Shown here: positions 56,205 through 64,000 of the stretch, in pieces
How the letters are laid out: the number at the start of each line of letters is the position of its first letter
Numbering within the stretch: position 1 is the stretch's first letter
NCBI GenBank assembly: GCA_963556255.1
Contig: OY744613.1
Span: 36,509,555-36,573,554 of the forward strand
Source: Allolobophora icterica
Lineage: Eukaryota > Annelida > Clitellata > Crassiclitellata > Lumbricidae
DNA length: 64,000 nt
Direction of reading: 5' to 3'
The notes under the pieces: model-generated
The model's database searches: none
The model's input: only the letters and a program-made list of their open reading frames with translations
Told to the model about the DNA's origin: nothing
Program-made: the position numbers and the translations under genes

Positions 56205-56460
56205 GAATAGGGCAGGGAGAAGGTTGAATGGTAACACGCTGGCACGAAGATCAGAAGGACGCGGGTTCGATACTGCTAGCCCCATAAAGGTTGACTCTGC
56301 TTTTTTACTCCTACACTCCATAGGGGGCAACTATAAAATGAGCAGGCTGCCATACAGTTAGATTTGACTCAGTTCTGTTAAACTTGTTATCATCTGTTGC
56401 TACTGTATCATGTAATCTTACTGTGCACTTGTCAGTTTGAATTTAATAAACCCAATATTA
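56205..56460 (+). mobile_element. tRNA-derived SINE, copy 3 (variant body)
   Basis: Head ttgaatggtaacacgctggc and B box gcgggttcgatactgc resemble the other copies. The body differs (ccataaaggttgactctgct), but the tail catgtaatcttactgtgcac then ttgtcagtttgaatttaata is the same. It is either a subfamily or a composite. Confidence 0.7.
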
Positions 56461-56734
56461 AAAAATATTAAAGACCTCCAATACCAGCTTTAGCTTACCA
56501 ATTCATGTTTCTTTCTGGTAAATTTTGTTTCTAGTTGTTTTATTCTTATTTTACAAACTTAAACTCTGGTCTGTGTGAACTATACATGTTAACTTTGACA
56601 TCAATGTGTCATTCCACACTCACGACTTTCCAGTTACTAGATGCTCAGAAACTCTTCCACAGATTCGGATACAGATTGAGTATGTTCCGTAAAATCCTTG
56701 ACTTGCCACAGTATATATACCCGAATCTGCTGCT

Positions 56735-57180
56735 GGCAGAATTGTGAGCAGCAGATTTAGAAACATAATTATAAGCCTACGTCAGAATGTCCAGCAACAT
56801 ATTCAGAAATATATAAGCCGGAATTGCTAGCAACAGATTCAGATAAATAAACGCCAGAATCGCTAGCAACAGGTTCAGAAACATAAAGTGTGAATTGCCA
56901 GCAACAGATTCAGGTATATACAGGCCTACGTGGATTATGGTGTAACTTAAGCAGAGAACACATAACTCAATAAACATTCGGTTTGTTGCTGATGATTCCG
57001 ACAAAGGCTTATAATGTATTTAAATTTGTTGCTGGCCATGCTGGCGTTTATTTATCTGAGTCTGTTGCTGGCGATTCTGGCGTAGGCCTATATGTATCTG
57101 AACCTGTTGCTGGCGATTCCGCACGGCAAAACCCGGAACATAACGAATCTGAATCTATATCAGAATCTGTGGCTAGGTTT
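56735..57180. repeat. Inverted pair of ~36-bp minisatellites
   Basis: At 56735-56935 the unit agcaacagattcagaaatat, then aagccggaattgct repeats about every 36 bp. At 57010-57180 the same unit runs in the opposite orientation (ctgttgctggcgattctggc). Together they make an imperfect palindrome of about 440 bp with a centre near 56970. Hydrophobic frames over it (repeated LNLLLAI) are products of the repeat. It lies just downstream of the 57.4 kb DLG exon. Confidence 0.8.
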
Positions 57181-57355
57181 TTGAGTGTAAGTACCAGCAA
57201 CGAAGTTTCACTGTGGTTGGTCCATATTTTTTTAATTAGTTGTCTGGCAACCTGTGGTATGAACTTCTTCGTCTTTCTCATTTAAATTATGATTACAGTA
57301 ATAATACATATTAGAGCAACACGAAAACAATTGAACGATAAAAATACAAACATAC

Positions 57356-57432
57356 CTCTCTCGCTGTAGGGCATACGTGGGCCAAGAACTATCAGAATAA
57401 GCAGGGTGACGGAAGTTATTGTACATTGGAAG
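57356..57432 (-). CDS. DLG: DLG exon: linker before PDZ3
   Basis: Reads LPMYNNFRHPAYSDSSWPTY then ALQRE, ending AG|gtatgt. The leftover AG joins the A that opens the next exon to make Arg, giving QRERVPRKV, which matches the ...EPRKV lead-in of DLG PDZ3. The upstream acceptor (tcttag|CTTCC) is only moderately convincing. The exon also contains an ATG (codon 3), so it could instead be a first coding exon of a short isoform. Confidence 0.65.
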
Positions 57433-58001
57433 CTAAGACTATGAATACTATAAGCCAACAAACGAACATGAATTCAGTGAACTGCTGAAACGACGACTAG
57501 CACTACGAATTAGCTACTATATTAAACTGCTGTTCGTCATTATGGTAACCAGTAAACCATTTGCAGGTCGCATCATTCAGTTAAAAGAAACAATCATTGT
57601 TAAACGCTTCACCGATCACAGCCGTATGAGTCACTGGAAACACATCTGGGATTTTCTTTAATCTATGTGAAGTCTGTTCTTGGATTCAGAATTCATCAAA
57701 ACATAAAGAGCACTTCGCCAAAACCAATGAGGTAATAGCAGAACTAGAGATAGCGCTGCTATGCATTGGGTTTGCGGAGGGTGAAGCCGGCGGAAGTGAC
57801 GCATCCACAGCCAACTGGTAGACGAGTCAGCTGTCAACGGCGTATCTACCGTGTAGGACAGAGGACACTCATACTTTACAACAACAATACATACAGTGGT
57901 GAAAGGTAGCACAATAGCACCATATCAGTAGAACAAAAAATGAAAAAAACAACAACAAAAAACACTCACAACTGAAAACCAAAGTCTTCAAGCTAGCCTA
58001 T
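57433..58001 (-). promoter_or_regulatory. Candidate promoter/5' region for a short DLG isoform (hypothesis)
   Basis: CpG-richer sequence (57750-57850) includes, on the minus strand, TGCGTCACTTCCGCCGGC, combining CRE-like and ETS-like sequence typical of housekeeping promoters. It lies 330-420 bp upstream of the 57.4 kb exon, which has its own ATG. No TATA box is seen. Without transcript data it could equally be plain intron. Confidence 0.25.
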
Positions 58002-58009
58002 CCTATATC

Positions 58010-58592
58010 CAGTGTTGGGTATGAGTTAACTCAGATGAGTTTAAACTCACGAGTTAACTCACTTGCTGTGATTTATGAGTTTGAGTTAACTCACCTTAAA
58101 GAGTGTGGGTTATGAGTTTGAGTTAACTCATATTTTCTGTGAGTTTGAGTTGCAACTGTCAATTATTTTAAACTCAACTCACTCTTCGGCACTCGGCACA
58201 TATTATGTTGAAACAAGCCTTTTTTTTATATCGTCGGCTTTCCATACTGGTGAGTGGTAACGGCAGAGAGGGTCGTAAACACTGCTAGCGGACAGTGTTT
58301 AAGCACTGCATATTTTGTATATTGTGAACAGTTAAGAACAACATGGCTGAAGTACCGTGTATTCTTGATGGAAAATATTTTTCTGTTACAAGTAGGCGTG
58401 ATGGAAAATTTGTTGCTCGATTAGAACGTGCTAGTATGAAACGTGTGAGTTTATGAGTTAACTCATTTAACAACTGAGCTTGAGTTAACTCATTTCACTT
58501 AGGATGAGTTGAGTTTGAGTTTAAACTCATTTTGAGGTGCATGAGTTGAGTTTTGATTTAACTCATTTCTTGTGTGAGTTTACCCAACACTG
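58010..58592 (+). mobile_element. hAT element H with GAGTTAACTC motifs
   Basis: Ends CAGTGTTGGGTA and TACCCAACACTG are perfect inverted repeats with a perfect 8-bp duplication cctatatc (58002-58009 and 58593-58600). Both subterminal regions are packed with the palindrome GAGTTAACTC and GAGTTTAAACTC variants. The centre holds a short ORF that looks like a transposase N-terminus. Confidence 0.93.
58343..58456 (+). pseudogene. Relic N-terminus of a hAT transposase
   Basis: A 37-codon ORF reads MAEVPCILDGKYFSVTSRRD then GKFVARLERASMKRVSL and ends where the right subterminal repeats begin. A start like this (short acidic lead, K/F-rich beta segment before a BED-type finger) is common in hAT transposases. 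The rest is deleted. The match is by general pattern only. Confidence 0.5.
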
Positions 58593-58600
58593 CCTATATC

Positions 58601-60309
58601 CCAAGACCACCACCAACAAAAACGATTTCCACTGTAATTAGTACCATCGGCTTGACTTCCCTCGGGTTCCGACCTGGCATCGAAACGTACCAGAGTCATT
58701 TTCCGGTAAATGCATAAATTGACAATTCAGCTGTCCCCGGTCATTTCTCAGAACACAATATCTAATCTGATAACGGTAAGTGATTAAATTAAAATGTTAT
58801 TGATCAGATAACAATTTAAAACCTTTGAAAGTAATTCAGGGAAATAAAATAATTTATTTAAATTTATTTTGAATTTAAAATGTTCCACTCCGATACCGTC
58901 CCTAGGCTATATAGTACTTTTGTTCTAGTCTACAATTTCAAAATGATTTGTATTAAGCAAAAAATTCATGTGTTTCTTTTGTATTATATATACTTGTATG
59001 TTTCTAAATAGAACTTGGTGAACCGGATCTTCAGTGTAATTTTTTTTTGAAATTTTAATCTTGTCCCTGGAAAATTATGTCTGCTCCGTTACTATGTAAA
59101 AATTATCTCGTATCACAGAACCCTTCTATTTCTTTGGGCGCGAGACATAACTCATCTCTTCTGTGAAGATCCATGTAAGTAAGTATGTCTTAATACACGA
59201 TCTCAATGCTAAGGCAATTTCTTACGAATTTTCATTTATTTCGTACCTAATGTGTTTTTTTATATTCTACATCCACTCTGTTACTGCATTTTTGCAATGA
59301 TTATCAATAAATTTAACTGTAATAATATTTGTAATATAACGTTTATAAGCAATATAATGAGTGTACCGACGACTGATGTGGACGCATGAAAATTAATATG
59401 GTATTTACCGTGCTGATGCACAATTTGTCTACTCCGTTACTTATCCACTCCGTTACTATAAATGCTACTCTTGGTGTATACTTTTCAGATTCTGTGCCCA
59501 ATTCTCGAAAAATGGTAAGGGAGTGGATTCCGCTCCGTTACAATTGTGTGGTAATTTTTATGTAATTTTGATGTTATGAGCAGATTTTTAGGACAACATT
59601 ACAAATATTTTAATCTTTTCTGTTTATTTGATCACCGGGAATGATTGACTCAAGTAATTTTTACTTAGCCATTTGGCCAAAAAAATATATTCAACTTGAC
59701 ATTGGTTACTTCTATTTCAGTAACGGAGTGGACAATTCCTAATTGAATTAAAACTGTGATGGAATTAAATTATCAGTTGTATTGTAATGTCTTTTATATT
59801 TATTTCATAAATATTAATACTAAAAACATATTGGCATGTCAGGATGCACAACAGGAAGCTGTTTACTATATATACATGTCTCATATATGTACAATAACAG
59901 AGTGGAAAAATATTTTAGTAGGCCTTTTTTCCTACTAAAAATTTGTTACATTTACATATTAGTGCAAAACCAAATACATATTTGTGAAATAGAAATATTG
60001 AAGATTTGTTCCAAACAAAAACCAATGTAATTTGGAGAAAAATGTTTTGCTTCTTGAACTGGTGAATGTGACATATTTACCTGAAAATGACTCACCAAAC
60101 AACTGCCATGGTCACTGGCGGCGATCTTGTTTGACAGGTGGGGGAACACTTTTGAACTGATCTGGTAAAAAAAATTTCGTTCCTTTTTGGTGTTTCTTCA
60201 AAATGTGGGGGACAACTGTATACTGTGTCCCCCACTCTCAAAGGTGGGGCCTTGTCCTCCGACCCTCCTTCGGGGTAGCCGCCCATGGTCATGGCACGTA
60301 ACACCTGCG
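58601..60309. other. AT-rich stretch with recurrent TCCGTTAC / GTAACGGA motif
   Basis: No coding motif. Variants of CCACTCCGTTAC or its complement occur near 58883, 59090, 59273, 59426, 59441, 59525 and 59720, and a weaker one at 59900. They are unevenly spaced and in both orientations. Nothing else is recognised. Confidence 0.45.
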
Positions 60310-62010
60310 CTATATAAAAATGAAGTCCGCAGTAATTATGGCAGTTGTTTGGTACGTTTCGATGCGACTTAAGAAATTAAATGTTTCCTGAGCCGCAGGT
60401 GCAATGTGACGAATTGTTAATGGAAGACTGTTCCAGTATGATGACCTAATGCACGAGAAGTCACGGTGCGCCCGCATCGATGTACGAGAGTGCGGAACCA
60501 TCAAGTCCCACGAGCTGCAAACGTAAGGATCGACGTTTCGACTGGCTGGCTGGAGACGAGAACATAGAGCTCCCTTATGTACTCTGGGCCGCACCGACCA
60601 TAGATGTTCGTCTCGTGAGGATGATCTTGAATGCGATCTTGTCCTCAGCCAGGCGTCAGCACAACACGTCTCGCATATACACTGTGTCCCTATGAAAAGT
60701 GGACCCCAAGAAAAAGTGTCACAACTCGGTCAAAACTTTTAGCATTTGCCTGAAATTTTAAAAACAGCAAGAGTAGCCGTATTGCCACCAAATCCTACCG
60801 TGGTTTGGAAATGTTGGCGAGTTTGTCAAGTTTGTGAACGTTTGAGACGCAGCCCTGAAAATGGGAAATTTCCAACAAACAAGAGCCATAAGGAAGTGAA
60901 GTTCAGCTACAGCTGGTGTTCAAAATGTCCTTTTTGTTCACGGACACACGACCGTAGACGTGGACGCCACTCTTTAATGGCCCGATCGATGATCACGTGG
61001 TCAAACAGCTGTCACTCTTCCATCAAACATCTGCCACTCTTCAATCAATCGTATGATCGACGTCACGAATGCGGGAACGATAAACGCGCTCCTCCAGTAC
61101 GGTACACTAGGTTTGGATTTCGCGTCTGAATGAAGAGTGGCAGCTGTTTGACCACGTGATCATCGATCGGGCCATCAAACAGTGGCGTCCACGTCTACGG
61201 TCGTGTGTCCGTGAACAAGGAAGACATTTTGAACACCAGCTGTAGCTGAACTTCACTTCCTTATGGCTCTTGTATGTTGGAAATTTCCCATTTTCATGGC
61301 TACATCTCAAACGTTCATAAACTTGACAAACTCGAGAAAATTTCCAAACGACGCTAGGATTTGGTGACAATACGGCTACTCTTGCTGTTTTTAAAATTTC
61401 AGGCAAATGCTAACAGTTTTGATCGAATTATGACACTTTTTCTTGGGGTCCACTTTTCATCGGGACACAGTGTAGGCCCTAGATCGAAATATGCAAGAAT
61501 TATGTCAGCTTAGCGATGACTTGAGCGGTGCAGTTGAGGACAGACTGAAGTTGTATCTGGAACCATGGCAGACCCCCCCCCCAAGGACACCGTTGCAGTA
61601 GTCGAAGCGCGTCAGCACAAAGGAGTGGACAAGAGTCACAGTGGCGTCAAACGGTAAATTTCGCCGTATGACTCGAATCAGGCGTACATAGTTGATAGAA
61701 GAAGACCTGCAGAAGAAATGCACATGTTCCTCCATAAACAGGTCTTCATTCAGAAGCATTCCCATGTCCCGGACAAGGTGTTGTACCTTCCGGTTAGGGA
61801 ATGCTGCTTCCATCGCCTCTCTGTCAATCCTTGAGCGTGCCTGTCCCGTGCCCAGCCATATGAATTCATTTTTTCTGGGTTCAGCCTCAGCCGATTGGAG
61901 GACAGTAGCCCAAGGATTGAACCCTGCGGGACACCAACTGTTACATGCGCCCATGCTGATCGAATTGCCAGAGCCAATAACCAATATCATAGTAAGCCCA
62001 ATTAACAAGT
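60310..62010 (-). pseudogene. L2/CR1-like LINE split by a mariner-derived element
   Basis: Right part (62008-61475, minus) has VGVPQGSILG, a deletion, SSNRLRLNPEKMN, FIWLGTGQARSRIDREAM, QHLVRDMGMLLNEDL and LVHSFVLTRFDYCNGVL. Left part (60679-60310) continues with AFKI-like and GPEYIREL sequence, then LMVPHSRTSMRAHRDFSCIR and SSYWNSLPLTI. The parts join across the 793-bp palindromic insertion. Frameshifts and the missing YADD segment show it is dead. Confidence 0.78.
60680..61472. mobile_element. Palindromic Tc1/mariner-derived element
   Basis: Ends CACTGTGTCCC and GGGACACAGTG with TA on both sides (60678-60679 and 61473-61474). The two halves are inverted copies of about 340 bp around a short centre (about 61013-61130). 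Each half, read toward its own end, encodes the same transposase C-terminus: LFDHVIIDRAIKQWRPRLRS then CVREQGRHFEHQL and stop on plus (about 61136-61243), with its twin on minus. It is thus two copies of the 3' end of one transposon joined head to head. Confidence 0.88.
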
Positions 62011-62404
62011 ACTTACCAGTACTGCATTTTAATTTTATTACATTCCGTCACTTGAAATTCTTTACATTTTAGGTTTTGTTCACTTTTTTTATAAGTAGTT
62101 GTTTTTTTAGTATTTGATGTGTATATGTCCGATTTTAAGCGCTCAACAAATACTTGGCATGGGGCGGCAGATGTAAACGCGTTAAATCTGCCTCTGGGTG
62201 TCTGCTCAATATTGAAACTTTCCTCTTCCATGATTTAGCTGATTGGTTTGAGCTCTCGTCTGGCATCGCGGAACATACGGGTTCGATCACACTCTGAAAT
62301 AAAACTCCAGTTAACTGATGGGCTATCAATGCAGACCCAAGTTCCAACGCTGGTTGAAATGGTGACGCACCAACAAATGCACTAAGTTTAAGATCTATAT
62401 GCTA
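62011..62404. other. No recognisable feature
   Basis: AT-rich first half, then mixed sequence. No domain, RNA or element boundary is visible. A ttaagcgctcaacaaatact phrase resembles a LINE 3' terminus on the minus strand but is too short to call. Confidence 0.4.
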
Positions 62405-62705
62405 CGCGTAACTGCCTCACAGCTGTGCTCCATCTTATCTCAGGGAGTTGTGTGTCTTGGTGCCTTGACGTAGATGTCTTCGTTGTGCTAGACGGGGTGA
62501 CCTGGTTGTTCCCTTGGTTCGAACTTCTGTGGTACACTGGGTACAGCATGGCAGCTTCGCTTTGTTCGGTCCAACTTTCTGGAATGGGATATCACATGTT
62601 AATTCCATAAGCATCTCGAACCATTCTATTCGATCCGAAACAGGCTAAACTTCTGTCGGTCGAGAGCGAATCTCTCTTGAAGGGGCGCTATCCATCATTA
62701 AAAAT
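62405..62705 (+). mobile_element. LINE 3' end
   Basis: Plus-strand reading shows CAPSYLRELCVLVP-like sequence, GDLVVPL, then FALFGPTFWNGIS, and the GAAGGGGCGCTATCCATC end at about 62680. Several frame changes. It belongs to the L2/CR1-like group seen elsewhere in the window. Confidence 0.65.
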
Positions 62706-62996
62706 TGCAACAGTGTACGGTTGGAAAGACTGTAGTGACAGCTAACAAATGAAACTGACGGAAAGTTTCATACTTTGGCACGTGCAATATTTTCTGTCCA
62801 TGGGAGATCTCTTTGTCTGGCTGTAAACCAACTCTGCTGCAGCATGGCCATATCTTCGATGTGACGCAGTGGCACAATATGTTATATCCTGGACTTTTCT
62901 CCATGTTGTATAAATGCCGAAATTTAGCTCTGCGAGATTAGCTATTCACGACTGTAGTCGAGATCTTCCTTTATGACTAATCCAAGTAGTCTTAGT
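62706..62996. other. No recognisable feature
   Basis: Short spacer between a LINE end and a MITE. Open frames have no recognised content. Confidence 0.4.
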
Positions 62997-63261
62997 CAGT
63001 GCTTTTTTCAGCCGGAACGCGCCGGAACGGCGTTCCGGCACCTTTTTTCAGGTACTAAAAATAATTTATTTATTTTAATAATAAAAACAATAATTTAGTT
63101 ATTTTAATTTAATTTAAGTTTTTTCTACTGTTTTCAGTGTTTGATGACACCCTCCCAACCCCCAACCCCGTTTTTCTCGGGATTTTAGCTCGCCCATAAT
63201 TATTCCGTTCCGGAACCTATTGTTCCGTTCCGGAACCTTTTTTTTCCAGAAAAAAGCACTG
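62997..63261. mobile_element. hAT-like MITE I
   Basis: Ends CAGTGCTTTTTTC and GAAAAAAGCACTG are inverted repeats. Subterminal GTTCCGGAAC/GCCGGAAC motifs occur at both ends. The octamer gtcttagt lies directly left (62989-62996) and again on the right at 63266-63273, separated from the end by four bases (catg), so the duplication is imperfect. A diverged relative is at 55826-56015. Confidence 0.75.
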
Positions 63262-63469
63262 CATGGTCTTAGTGAAGTATTTTCTCCATTCCCTCGGGAG
63301 CTTGTTCATGGAGGCCCATATATGGTTCTCCGGTGGCCTTCGTCTTCTCGAACGCAGGCAACATGTCTGAAGAAGCGCAATCTCCGTCTTCGGATTGTGA
63401 CAGTGACCAGTATCATCGCTGTTCTTCCTTTGATCGCGATATTACTCACGTGGGGGCAGTCTTGTTGTC

Positions 63470-63660
63470 CTCGAGACCAAGGTCTTGGTCTCGAGTGCAC
63501 TCGAGTACGTTTTTAAAAGTCTTGGTCTTGGTCTTGGTCTTGAGGTTCAAGGTCTTGGTCTTGGTCTTGAGGTTCAAGGTCTTGGTCTTGGTCTTGGTCT
63601 CGAGGTTCAAAGTCTTGGTCTTGGTTTTGCAAGACCAAGACCAAGACTTTTGACAATATA
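63470..63660. repeat. GGTCTT hexamer block with a 26-bp palindrome
   Basis: ctcgagaccaaggtcttggt continues to ctcgag as a perfect palindrome, followed by cttggtcttggtcttg runs and caagaccaagaccaagac in inverse. Related to 7661-7895 and 11660-11785. Leu-Val-rich frames are repeat products. Confidence 0.75.
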
Positions 63661-64000
63661 AAGAGTCATTTAACAAAACGCAAGGATTTTAATAATTTAT
63701 CCAATAATTACTAATACAATTGCTTTAGTGTTTACACCGTGTGTGAGTGAGGCTGTACTGTTGCTTTTGACATTTATTTTGACTTCCGGTTAGTTTCCAT
63801 GTAATGATTTCAAAACAGACTCACAATTTGTACATTTACATCCGGTACTTGAAAAGCTGCTCTGTGTGCCAGTGAATTCAGCACTGTAGAACGTATTTTT
63901 CACATGGCAGAATTTTTATGAGGACCCACAGGTCACGTCTTGGTCAGAAAATTCTGAGCGAATTGATTTTTATGAAAATGCAACAGGCATATGGAATAAA
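63661..64000. other. Nothing recognised
   Basis: AT-rich sequence to the end of the window. No PDZ2-like minus-strand exon is seen. Confidence 0.4.

Larger units (their letters stand above)
28518..57432 (-). other. DLG: Discs-large MAGUK scaffold gene, thirteen exons (5' end not in view)
   Basis: Minus-strand gene for a membrane-associated scaffold that clusters receptors, channels and polarity proteins at junctions and synapses. Exons in order give a linker, PDZ3, a linker, SH3, HOOK with a basic insert, and GK ending WIPSKEKL. All introns read GT-AG, every junction keeps phase, and the total is 1458 bp (485 codons plus stop). PDZ3 has the GLGF loop and the alpha-B His of class I PDZ domains. 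The GK is divergent at two tyrosine positions used for phosphopeptide binding in PSD-95-type GKs. PDZ1, PDZ2 and any L27 domain are not visible; introns here reach about 7 kb, so they may lie past 64 kb. Animals have one to four DLG paralogues, and which one this is cannot be told. Confidence 0.93.

Noticed and set aside
56777..57285. Hydrophobic LNLLLAI-repeat membrane protein
   Set aside because: Translation of the 36-bp minisatellite; open in both orientations.
58343..58456. A stand-alone small protein gene
   Set aside because: It lies wholly inside a hAT element and ends in its subterminal repeats; better explained as a truncated transposase start.
60746..61129. 127-codon plus-strand ORF and its 99-codon minus-strand twin at 61107-61406, seemingly a duplicated novel protein
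   Set aside because: They are antisense translations of the two arms of the palindromic mariner element; the sense frame gives a recognisable transposase C-terminus.
63333..63676. Leu-Val and Thr-Lys repeat proteins on both strands (also at 7661-7963)
   Set aside because: Produced by the GGTCTT/GACCAA hexamer array; open in several frames at once.

Overview
This is eukaryotic, intron-rich, transposon-dense animal DNA. No bacterial-type genes, operons, CRISPR arrays or rRNA genes are visible. The one host gene I can reconstruct is a discs-large (DLG/SAP97/PSD-95) MAGUK scaffold on the minus strand. Thirteen exons between 57432 and 28518 carry a linker, PDZ3, SH3, HOOK and guanylate-kinase-like (GK) domains. 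All twelve splice junctions are phase-compatible, and the exons sum to 1458 bp (485 codons plus stop). PDZ1 and PDZ2 were not found; they lie beyond 64 kb or are absent from this transcript. The species is not identifiable. A Ty3/gypsy element with integrase before RT (Gmr1-like order, first described from deuterostomes) and many TAGGCCTA palindromes suggest a marine invertebrate, possibly a deuterostome, at low confidence.

Layout. 1-8 kb: the 3' part of a Gmr1-like gypsy element and its LTR, then stacked degraded LINEs and one arm of an inverted pair of a ~1.1 kb dispersed repeat (the other arm is at 12.8-13.9 kb). 8-11.6 kb: mostly unique sequence with no convincing gene. 14-19.6 kb: an almost complete non-LTR retrotransposon with a C-terminal restriction-like endonuclease, bracketed by (TAA)n tracts and split by a 1.9 kb hAT element. 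19.8-20.6 kb: a tandem array carrying TGACGTAA motifs. 21-25.4 kb: a 4 kb hAT containing a second hAT, which contains another repeat, with a TA-flanked MITE directly abutting.

28.5-57.4 kb is the DLG gene. Its introns hold LINE 3' ends, tRNA-derived SINEs, at least three hAT elements, a perfect 31-bp-arm palindrome, a recent 260-bp tandem duplication and a few unassigned exon-like minus-strand segments near 44.3-44.9 kb. 57.4-64 kb holds a possible promoter, another hAT with a relic transposase start, a TCCGTTAC-rich stretch, and a LINE split by a palindromic Tc1/mariner-derived element.

Overall the window is one scaffold-protein gene in a sea of transposons. Ten hAT insertions can be delimited by terminal inverted repeats, nine of them with an 8-bp target duplication directly abutting the ends. 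The insertions nest, giving a readable relative chronology. All calls come from reading the sequence; no database search was run.
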